Of a stretch of DNA of 7,459 nucleotides, positions 1-5,753 are shown piece by piece. Origin of the DNA: Alphaproteobacteria bacterium (GTDB taxonomy: Bacteria > Pseudomonadota > Alphaproteobacteria > Micavibrionales > Micavibrionaceae); the NCBI GenBank assembly GCA_030432775.1, contig JAUILO010000119.1:1-7459 (forward strand), read 5' to 3'. How positions within the stretch are numbered: the stretch's first letter is position 1; each line of letters begins with the position of its first letter. Both the position numbers and the translations under genes were made by a program. The notes under the pieces are model-generated. The model saw only the letters and a list, made by a program, of their open reading frames with translations, ran no database searches and had not been told where the DNA came from.

Positions 1-60
1 TATGAAGGAACTTCAGAGATTCAAAAAATTGTTATTTCTAGAACCCTATTAAAAGACTAG
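1..60 (+). CDS. Acyl-CoA dehydrogenase, C-terminal end (partial)
   Basis: Only the last 19 codons plus the TAG stop (58-60) are in the window. Read from base 1 they give YEGTSEIQKIVISRTLLKD. This is the well-known C-terminal signature of acyl-CoA dehydrogenases (YEGTSEIQ, then a hydrophobic helix with an Arg), where the Glu of YEGT lies close to the FAD/substrate site in the family; in several family members this Glu is the catalytic base. The enzyme oxidises acyl-CoA to 2-enoyl-CoA, passing electrons to electron-transfer flavoprotein. Chain-length specificity cannot be judged from this fragment. The gene converges on the FecR/RTX gene, whose stop codon begins only 6 bases after this stop, and it is followed by the intrinsic terminator at 83-108. 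Confidence 0.9.
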   Translation, partial: YEGTSEIQKIVISRTLLKD

Positions 61-66
61 TAAAAT

Positions 67-2940
67 CTACACATAAGAACACAAGCCTGCTTTTCGCAGG
101 CTTTTTTTGATGCATATTATATCGAATCCTTTACATTTGTAAAATATCAAAACCTCAAAGATGAATCCTAAGGAGTATGGTTTATTGTCAATTGTAATCC
201 CTTTATTTGCCTGTGTATTGAACAGGGTTGCTTCGCCGCTACCAGCATCAAAGCTCAGAGTGTAATCACCGCTCACTAGATCTAAAGCCGTTACATCAAC
301 ATTGAATGTGTCTTCCACGCCGGCTGTAAATGTTGTGCCGAGGAATGTTGCATCTAAGAACAGATTGATATCGGTGGCCGTAGTGCCGTTGGAGATTGTG
401 ACCAGCTCTGCGTTGCCGATCTCTGTAGCTCTGCCAGAGTCGATAGCGCCAACTTCCCATGCTGCTGCATTGGCGGTGAAGTTTATTTTGTCGCCTGTCC
501 CTGTTCCGGCATCAATAATGTTGACGCCTGCTGTATTTGCTAAATTGATCGTATCGTTACCTGATCCGCCATAAACATGGTTTCCGGTTCCTTGAATGTT
601 AACCGTATCATTGCCATCCAGCAGGTTTATCTCTGCGTTATTTCCTGTAAATGCTTTTCCGTCAAGGCTGTTTCCGCCTTTATCGTAATAAGCTACAAGC
701 TCCCCGCCGCTGGTTACTGTTGCTTCTGCTGCGCCAAGGCTGAATGTGGCTGTAGCGTCATTGTCGCTTGTGATAATCAGTGTTCCGCCGTTACCGCCGT
801 CATATGTGTATAGTGTACCCCAATTGGTGATATCAACATTCACAGCGTCTGATAGATCTGTTGTAATAATCATATTGCCCATTTTGGCGCTGTTCAGATG
901 TAGATTAATGGTATCAGCAGCGCTATTGAGTGCGTAGATTTCTTCAACCGAGTCAATTTCAAACTCATAGCCTGAACCAAGGCCACCGAAATCCCAAGTG
1001 CCACCATTTTCAAGGTGTATCGTATCGTGTTCGCCATCTTGCCATGCGGCATCTTTAACCTGACCGTGTATGATGTTGCCGTTGCTGCTATCATTTGTCA
1101 GGTATATGTCGTCTTCCCCTTCACCGGACCAGATGATGTTGTTGTCACCACCAAAATATTTGATGATATCATCGCCGGCATTGGTGTGAATGATATTCTC
1201 GTTGCCATCGACTGTGACGACGTCGGAATCTTCGCGTCCCCAGACTGTGTTGCCTTCACCGCCAAGAATGTTGATTGTGTCACTGCCTTTGCCGCCATCG
1301 ATTTTTGTGTTGTCGTGTTCGATGTCAACAATGTCATCACCTTTAAGCAGGTTAATCACTTCGCCGTCTTTGATTGTACTTAGATCGTCGTCTTTATCTG
1401 TTCCACGGTTGGTATCTGTGTTGTACACATCCGGGTTCACAGTATCGTCGTGACTATCATTACTATCGTTATTGTCGCTATCATCGCTATCACTGCGTGA
1501 GTCATAGCTATTGCTTGTATTACTGCTGTTTGAGGTTTGCCCCAATGCCTGTGCCAAAAGCGCCTGACCTTGTGCAACAAGTGAAGCATTTCCGAATAAT
1601 TTACCGAAATAAATCAGAACTTTTGCCTGGAATACCTGACCTAGATCAACGGCTTGTGTGCCTGCATCCGCTGTAACTGTCGTGTCACCTGTGCTGGCTT
1701 CGCCGCCATCACTTGAAGCTTCATCGCTACCGGCCTGATCTGCTGCGGATTGCCCGTCAACGCCGCCTTCTTCGCCTTCGTTGCTATCGCCGCGCCCTTG
1801 ACCGCGTCCTTTGCTTTTGCTGTTGCCTTGGCTGCTATCACCGCTTTCGCCTTCGCCTTGCTGTCCGGCATCTAAGCTGCCTTCGCCAGTGCCTTCGCCA
1901 GTGCTGTCTGAGGCTTCGTCGCCGCCTTCTTCGCCTTGTGCGTCAATGTCTACCGGCGTATCTGTATTGCCGTCTGAGGCGTTAGATCCTTCGCCATTAC
2001 CATTATCCGAGCCGTCATCACCAGCATCAAAGCTGTTGAAGATGCTACCGGATACTTGCTTGATTGATTGGAAATCGGTTTGAAATTGTGCCGAATTTTT
2101 TGTGCCATAATGTTCAACACCGCCAGATTGCGAGTTAAAACGCCCGGTTTCAAACTGGTTTGAAAGCGTTATTTCCGAGCCATCAAATGCGCGAAGAACA
2201 ATGGCGCCTTCAAGAACTGTAATCTCACCTGTGTCAACATTACCGGCAATAGTCGTACCGCGAATACCGATTGAACCTTGTGGTGTATTAATATGTACAT
2301 CATCCGGATCATCACGACCAATAAGACCACTTGTGTACATAAACACGCCGCGCAATACAGAGAAATCTGTCGCGCCGCTATCCGAACCATCATCAAACTG
2401 GAAACGATCCAGTGCGACTTTTGCGTTTTCTGATACGGCAAATGTAGATTCGTCGACAAAAGTGATCTGTGCAGCGCCATCAGCGCTTGTTTGAATGATA
2501 TCGCCTTCATATATGGCTGTACCGATAGAAAGGTCTGATGTACTTCCGTCTGCGCGTGTAATTGTGCCGTGGCCGCTCATTTCTTCAATGGCGCCAATCG
2601 GGCTTGCGTCAATTAATGTTCCGGCTTGGGCATATTCGCCATAGCCTGGCGATTGAACGAATGAATCCACAAGGTTCTGGGTCAATGTGTGGCCATCTGG
2701 TGTGTTTAGAGTAGGAGCGGGGTCTGTATTGAAATATCCTTCTACGGTAAATTCCGAACCGTCATTTGTCTGCAGGACTAAATCTTGACCATCACGCAAG
2801 AAATCTGCGTTTTGCGCGAAATCAGAACTTGGAAGATCAATTGAGTCTGTGCCATATGCGCTTACTTTCAATGAAGTAAGATCCTGCCCTGACTCTGTGT
2901 CTGATGAACCGTTGTCATAGTTGTCAAAAATCCGTGCCAT
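67..2940 (-). CDS. FecR-domain / RTX-like repeat secreted surface protein
   Basis: 957 residues. No signal peptide or lipobox is visible. Residues about 46-95 form a short N-terminal module (FLRDGQDLVL, then a PDG-containing segment). About 124-255 is a FecR domain, with GTITRADGS, a YEGDIIQT strand, VLRGVF and STPQG-like INTPQGSIGIRGT. About 305-428 is a Gly/Ser/Asp/Glu-rich disordered linker, 431-467 a hydrophobic helix, and 468-510 a Ser/Asp/Asn-rich linker. About 525-620 and 755-820 hold degenerate haemolysin-type calcium-binding repeats, the best being GGKGSDTIN (549) and GGSGNDTIN (791). Repeat proteins of this class are normally exported by type I secretion and act as adhesins or matrix proteins; that role is inferred here, and no transporter genes lie in the window. 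The ATG at 2940 has a modest CAGG ribosome site 8 bases upstream. There are no cysteines up to residue 919, but three in the last 38 residues, which look like read-through past a lost stop. Confidence 0.85.
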   Translation of the reverse strand: MARIFDNYDNGSSDTESGQDLTSLKVSAYGTDSIDLPSSDFAQNADFLRDGQDLVLQTNDGSEFTVEGYFNTDPAPTLNTPDGHTLTQNLVDSFVQSPGYGEYAQAGTLIDASPIGAIEEMSGHGTITRADGSTSDLSIGTAIYEGDIIQTSADGAAQITFVDESTFAVSENAKVALDRFQFDDGSDSGATDFSVLRGVFMYTSGLIGRDDPDDVHINTPQGSIGIRGTTIAGNVDTGEITVLEGAIVLRAFDGSEITLSNQFETGRFNSQSGGVEHYGTKNSAQFQTDFQSIKQVSGSIFNSFDAGDDGSDNGNGEGSNASDGNTDTPVDIDAQGEEGGDEASDSTGEGTGEGSLDAGQQGEGESGDSSQGNSKSKGRGQGRGDSNEGEEGGVDGQSAADQAGSDEASSDGGEASTGDTTVTADAGTQAVDLGQVFQAKVLIYFGKLFGNASLVAQGQALLAQALGQTSNSSNTSNSYDSRSDSDDSDNNDSNDSHDDTVNPDVYNTDTNRGTDKDDDLSTIKDGEVINLLKGDDIVDIEHDNTKIDGGKGSDTINILGGEGNTVWGREDSDVVTVDGNENIIHTNAGDDIIKYFGGDNNIIWSGEGEDDIYLTNDSSNGNIIHGQVKDAAWQDGEHDTIHLENGGTWDFGGLGSGYEFEIDSVEEIYALNSAADTINLHLNSAKMGNMIITTDLSDAVNVDITNWGTLYTYDGGNGGTLIITSDNDATATFSLGAAEATVTSGGELVAYYDKGGNSLDGKAFTGNNAEINLLDGNDTVNIQGTGNHVYGGSGNDTINLANTAGVNIIDAGTGTGDKINFTANAAAWEVGAIDSGRATEIGNAELVTISNGTTATDINLFLDATFLGTTFTAGVEDTFNVDVTALDLVSGDYTLSFDAGSGEATLFNTQANKGITIDNKPYSLGFIFEVLIFYKCKGFDIICIKKSLRKAGLCSYV
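83..108 (+). terminator. Intrinsic terminator of the acyl-CoA dehydrogenase gene
   Basis: The stem AAGCCTGC (83-90) pairs with GCAGGCTT (96-103) around a 5-base loop TTTTC, and a run of seven T follows (102-108). It starts 22 bases after the dehydrogenase stop. On the opposite strand the hairpin has no U-tract after it, so it should act mainly on rightward transcripts. It lies inside the 3' end of the converging FecR/RTX open frame, covering codons of about residues 945-953. Confidence 0.88.
1879..1902 (-). repeat. Perfect 12-bp tandem duplication in the acidic linker
   Basis: The plus-strand unit GCCTTCGCCAGT occurs twice back to back. On the coding strand it specifies TGEG-TGEG, residues 347-354 of the FecR/RTX protein. 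The duplication is in frame (12 bp), so gain or loss of a unit would change linker length without breaking the reading frame. Confidence 0.85.
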
Positions 2941-3312
2941 TTTATTTTACCTGTTTTCTTTAGTTGCTCTCCCAAACACAAAGACCCCCAAAGTGTTCGA
3001 ACCAGCTGATTTGTAAGATATGTGAAGCGCTTGATGTCTATTGAATAAGACGCACTACACTCCCTCTATTGTTTGATTCTACAGGCAAGGACTTAACAAT
3101 TATTTAGTTTTATCTATAATTTTATCTAAATTATCGTTGTTGGATGTTTTTGTGAGGTTTTTTACGTTAATTGTCTGTTTTTATTCTGTTTTGTGGCGTT
3201 CTTTATTTTCGATACCCAGTGTATCGTTATAGTGTCTTTAGCATCTAAATACACCATTTGACGTGCAGACTCTTGCCAAATGTTAATAAATCAAAATTGT
3301 GATGCTTAACGT
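2941..3312. other. Non-coding gap upstream of the FecR/RTX gene
   Basis: 372 bases between the two minus-strand genes, with no credible open frame and an AT-rich central part. It should hold the promoter of the FecR/RTX gene and the 3' end of the phosphodiesterase transcript, but I see no convincing -35/-10 pair and no standard terminator. Visible structure: a 9-base direct repeat TTTTATCTA at 3108-3116 and 3120-3128; a 6-bp inverted repeat CGATAC/GTATCG (3210-3226, 5-base loop); and nested inverted repeats AGCATC (3240) / GATGCT (3301) around CATTTG (3255) / CAAATG (3277). None has a known role. Confidence 0.6.
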
Positions 3313-4530
3313 CTATTTTAGTGGGGAAGACCAGTTTTCCAGAGTAGATATGAAATCGGCTTCTGCCATCGGTTTTGCAAAAAAGTATCCTTGAACACTA
3401 TCACATTCGGCCTCGATCAGTTTTCGTGCCTGAGCTTCGGTTTCAACGCCCTCGGCGATGACTTCCAACTCCATATTTTTGCCAAGTCCGATAATGGATT
3501 TAACAAGCTCGAACGTTCTTTTATCTTCTTCGATATTTTGAACAAAACTTTGATCAACCTTCAAAATATCGATCGGGAAGTAGTGTAGGTAGCTCAGTGA
3601 TGAATATCCTGTGCCAAAATCATCCAAGGCAATACGGATACCTCTGTTATGGCAGGCCTCCAATACAATTTTGGCCTGATCAGGTTGTTGGATCAAAACA
3701 CGCTCTGTAATCTCAAGAACAATTTCAGATGTATTAAGGTGGCATTCATCAATGGTTTTAAGTAGATGTTCAACAAAATCAGTTCTGGCAAAATCATAGC
3801 TGGAGAAGTTGATGCTGATATATAAATCTTCGTTTACGCCCATAGCGGCTTTAATTTTTTCCAGACCGTGCGATGCTTTGTCTAAAACCCATCTGGTTAC
3901 ATCTGTAATCTGTCCGGTCGTTTCGGCAATTGGAATGAAGAGGCCTGGTGAAATAAAACCCAACTCATCATGCGTCCATCTTAGCAATGCTTCAGCACCC
4001 TTTATCTCGCCTGATTTAAGGTCGATCAATGGCTGATAATGTACTTCGAGATCGTCATTTTCCAATGCCTTCCCTAGCTCGTTTGAAATCCGGACGGCTT
4101 CGACAGCGTCGGAATGGTGGGATATTCTTTTTTCAAGGGCCTCTGGCGGCGGATATTGCTGTTCAGCGCCCAGAATCTTTGCGCGTTTGAGCATATCTCT
4201 GTAGCGCGTCAGAATAACTTGTGAAATCATTTGTATGATCGGATCTGTAGAGTCCAGTCTTTTGCTGAAGTCTTCTTTTGTGATTTCCAGCATTTTACAA
4301 TCTTCAACAGCGATTACGGATGCAACGCGCGGTGAATCATCAACAATAGCCATCTCGCCAACAATCGAACCTTCGCCGCGAGTGCCAACATTTACTTTGC
4401 GGCCATCAGGGCGCTCGAGTACAATTTCAACACGGCCTTCTTCGATGATATAGGCTGATGTGCCTTCATCTCCTTGTTGCATAATCGTTTCACCGGCTGC
4501 AAAGAAAAGTTTAGTATTCTTGGTAGACAT
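3313..4530 (-). CDS. Cyclic-nucleotide-binding domain / EAL c-di-GMP phosphodiesterase
   Basis: 405 residues, predicted cytosolic, with no membrane segments. Residues about 8-115 are a CRP-type cyclic-nucleotide-binding domain. The phosphate-binding cassette is recognisable at 57-72 (VGEMA, then SPRVAS), with the ribose-contact Glu59 and phosphate-contact Arg68 both present. Residues about 155-395 are an EAL domain, which hydrolyses cyclic di-GMP to pGpG. All the usual metal and catalytic positions, spaced as in RocR, are there: Glu180 (EALLRW), Asn241, Glu273, Asp303-Asp304 (DDFGTGYSS), Lys324, Glu360 (IAEGVET) and Gln380. It is therefore probably an active enzyme gated by cAMP or cGMP; the gating is inference. 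The ATG at 4530 has only a weak GGA about 12 bases upstream. It is co-oriented with, and 372 bases upstream of, the FecR/RTX gene, and divergent from the DUF3307 gene. Confidence 0.93.
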   Translation of the reverse strand: MSTKNTKLFFAAGETIMQQGDEGTSAYIIEEGRVEIVLERPDGRKVNVGTRGEGSIVGEMAIVDDSPRVASVIAVEDCKMLEITKEDFSKRLDSTDPIIQMISQVILTRYRDMLKRAKILGAEQQYPPPEALEKRISHHSDAVEAVRISNELGKALENDDLEVHYQPLIDLKSGEIKGAEALLRWTHDELGFISPGLFIPIAETTGQITDVTRWVLDKASHGLEKIKAAMGVNEDLYISINFSSYDFARTDFVEHLLKTIDECHLNTSEIVLEITERVLIQQPDQAKIVLEACHNRGIRIALDDFGTGYSSLSYLHYFPIDILKVDQSFVQNIEEDKRTFELVKSIIGLGKNMELEVIAEGVETEAQARKLIEAECDSVQGYFFAKPMAEADFISTLENWSSPLK

Positions 4531-4676
4531 ATTTCAAAGTAATCCAGAAATAGAGTTGACGTCTTCGAGTTAAGAGTAAAAACTGATTAGGTTAGATGTT
4601 ACATCACCTGTATAGATCTTAAATATTACTATAAGTTTAATGATGATAGTTTTTAATAAAATAATCAACGTCCTTT

Positions 4677-4706
4677 TTGTTCTCTTTAGCCATAAGATGA
4701 TGTAAT
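4677..4706 (+). promoter_or_regulatory. Candidate promoter of the DUF3307 gene
   Basis: TTGTTC (4677-4682) and TGTAAT (4701-4706, five of six matches to the -10 consensus) are 18 bases apart. The predicted start near 4713 would leave a leader of about 23 bases containing the AGAGG ribosome site at 4721-4725. The -35 box is poor (three of six), so this is tentative. The rest of the 205-base divergent gap (4531-4735) is AT-rich and shows no clear leftward promoter for the phosphodiesterase gene. Confidence 0.35.
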
Positions 4707-4735
4707 CTAAGAATAAATCAAGAGGTACTTCTGTC

Positions 4736-5131
4736 ATGACACTCACAACATTACTGTTCTTATACGTTGCTTTTCGTGCAAAACATTTTGCTTGTGATTT
4801 TCTCCTGCAAACAGATTGGATGGCTCTGAATAAGGGGAAGCCGGGAAAAGACGGTTATAAGGCTTTGTTGTTTCATGCCGGAATGCACGGTCTGGGAACT
4901 TTATTGTTGAGTATTTTATTTGCACCGGTTTTGTGGTGGCTGGGGCCGGTGGATTTTGTTCTGCATGGTTTGATTGATCGTATTAAAGGTGGCATTACCT
5001 ATAAAATGGGTTGGGAGCCGGCTGATACATATTTTTGGTGGGCGCTGGGCGCTGATCAGGAGTTGCACAATTATACCCATATGGCTTATATCGTATTGAT
5101 GGTGGTTGTTAGCGGCGGTTTGATGATGTAG
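4736..5131 (+). CDS. DUF3307 family small membrane protein
   Basis: 131 residues that match the DUF3307 family pattern: an N-terminal membrane segment containing HFACDFLLQTDWM (17-29), a lysine-rich loop (33-43), HAGMH (47-51) before a second hydrophobic segment (about 52-70), then DFVLHGLID (73-81) followed by KGG, and a C-terminal part with DQELHNYTH (107-115) before a last hydrophobic stretch (116-131). The function of the family is not known. The regularly spaced His and Asp residues, several four apart, look like possible metal ligands at the membrane, which is my inference. The ATG at 4736 is supported by AGAGG ten bases upstream. The gene is probably transcribed alone: it diverges from the phosphodiesterase gene, and rpmJ, 134 bases downstream, has its own promoter. 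Confidence 0.85.
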   Translation: MTLTTLLFLYVAFRAKHFACDFLLQTDWMALNKGKPGKDGYKALLFHAGMHGLGTLLLSILFAPVLWWLGPVDFVLHGLIDRIKGGITYKMGWEPADTYFWWALGADQELHNYTHMAYIVLMVVVSGGLMM

Positions 5132-5178
5132 TCAGGCGCACTGCCTTATCTGTTCACAATGCCTTTGTCTGTATACGG

Positions 5179-5198
5179 CATAAAACGTGCGTTTTATG
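5179..5198. promoter_or_regulatory. Perfect palindrome next to the rpmJ promoter, possible operator
   Basis: The arms CATAAAACG (5179-5187) and CGTTTTATG (5190-5198) are exact reverse complements around a 2-base centre. The site ends three bases before the -35 box of the rpmJ promoter, a typical place for an activator or repressor dimer to bind. It could instead form an RNA hairpin at the end of the DUF3307 transcript, but the stem is AT-rich and no T-run follows, so it would be a poor terminator. The binding protein is unknown. Confidence 0.45.
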
Positions 5199-5201
5199 TT
5201 C

Positions 5202-5230
5202 TTGACAAGAGTGAGCACGGTGTTTATAAA
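5202..5230 (+). promoter_or_regulatory. Near-consensus sigma-70-type promoter of rpmJ
   Basis: TTGACA (5202-5207, perfect) and TATAAA (5225-5230, five of six) are separated by the optimal 17 bases. Transcription would start near 5237, giving a leader of about 29 bases with the ribosome site AAAGG (5254-5258). It is the best promoter in the window, as expected for a ribosomal protein gene. Confidence 0.75.
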
Positions 5231-5265
5231 CCCACTTCTAGATTTGAATACAGAAAGGTAAGGCC

Positions 5266-5391
5266 ATGAAAGTTGCCAATTCACTTAAAACATTGAAAAC
5301 CCGTGATCGTAACTGTCGCGTAGTGCGTCGTCGTGGCCGCGTATATGTAATCAATAAAGTTAACCGTCGCTTTAAAGCGCGCCAAGGTTAA
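5266..5391 (+). CDS. rpmJ: 50S ribosomal protein L36 (zinc-independent C-minus form)
   Basis: 41 residues, starting MKVANSLKTLKTRDRNC and ending RRFKARQG, closely matching the L36 form usual in Alphaproteobacteria. L36 is a small basic protein that binds 23S rRNA in the large subunit. The zinc-ribbon form carries a CXXC..C..H ligand set; here only Cys17 is present, so the protein should not bind zinc, and the sequence resembles E. coli YkgO. The ATG at 5266 has AAAGG with 7-base spacing. The gene is monocistronic by appearance, with its own promoter at 5202-5230 and an intrinsic terminator at 5464-5491. Confidence 0.96.
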   Translation: MKVANSLKTLKTRDRNCRVVRRRGRVYVINKVNRRFKARQG

Positions 5392-5429
5392 TTTTACGGT
5401 TCGTCTGCGGATAGAGCGATAGCTCCCAT

Positions 5430-5457
5430 TTGACTTATAAATTATGATCTATAAAAT
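5430..5457 (+). promoter_or_regulatory. Promoter-like pair immediately before the rpmJ terminator
   Basis: TTGACT (5430-5435, five of six) and TAAAAT (5452-5457, five of six) are 16 bases apart. A transcript from it would begin at about 5464, exactly where the terminator hairpin starts. It may be chance in AT-rich sequence, or the start of a long mreB leader with a hairpin at its 5' end. Confidence 0.3.
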
Positions 5458-5463
5458 GATGAC

Positions 5464-5491
5464 AAAGCCTGCGTATTAGCAGGCTTTTTTT
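5464..5491 (+). terminator. Intrinsic terminator downstream of rpmJ
   Basis: The 9-bp stem AAAGCCTGC (5464-5472) pairs with GCAGGCTTT (5479-5487) around the loop GTATTA, followed by T at 5485-5491 and further T-rich sequence. It starts 73 bases after the rpmJ stop. The stem core is identical to that of the terminator at 83-108, although the loop differs. Confidence 0.88.
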
Positions 5492-5753
5492 ATTTTAATC
5501 TCGTATTTTGGGTTTGCTTGTTATCTGACGTTTTTATGTTTATGTTTTTGCTCTGAGCCTGTTGATCACCCGGCTTTCTTATTTTAATGCTTATGTTGTG
5601 GATGGTATCAAAGATAACGCTTTGAGCGTATCTTGTAACAGGGTATATCTATTCTTCCCCTATTTTGTCAGGGCTTTGGGGCGGCAACACTTGAAGTGTG
5701 TCGCTTTATAGTTTGATATTAAAGGGGTTAAACAAAGATTCGCGTGGAGCATT

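Larger units (their letters stand above)
5392..5753. other. Non-coding region between rpmJ and mreB, mreB leader
   Basis: 362 bases without a credible gene. Besides the promoter-like pair (5430-5457) and terminator (5464-5491), it shows a weak hairpin AGCC/GGCT (5556-5575) followed by T-rich sequence; a promoter-like pair TTGAGC (5622-5627) and TATATC (5644-5649), 16 bases apart, four of six matches each, which is the only moderate candidate for a near mreB promoter; and an inverted repeat ACACTT-G-AAGTGT (5687-5699). The mreB ribosome site TGGAG lies at 5745-5749. Confidence 0.55.

Noticed and set aside
525..1368. CRISPR array or DNA repeat element suggested by the repetitive sequence
   Set aside because: The repetition is at protein level (RTX-like units of about 18-21 residues) with diverged DNA, and there are no direct repeats with uniform spacers.
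302..2510. Several open frames of 63-122 codons on either strand within the FecR/RTX gene
   Set aside because: Their composition mirrors the repetitive acidic coding strand, they lack ribosome sites, and they overlap a gene with clear domains.
67..2940. LapG-type cleavage site (TAAG-like) in the FecR/RTX protein
   Set aside because: I searched the protein for the AAG-type motif after the N-terminal module and found none, and no LapD or LapG gene is in the window.
5179..5198. Zur operator controlling L36
   Set aside because: The palindrome arms do not resemble the Zur boxes I know; only its position is suggestive, so I call it an unassigned operator candidate.
5556..5580. Second intrinsic terminator before mreB
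   Set aside because: The stem is only four clean pairs with a long loop and an interrupted T-run, too weak to call.
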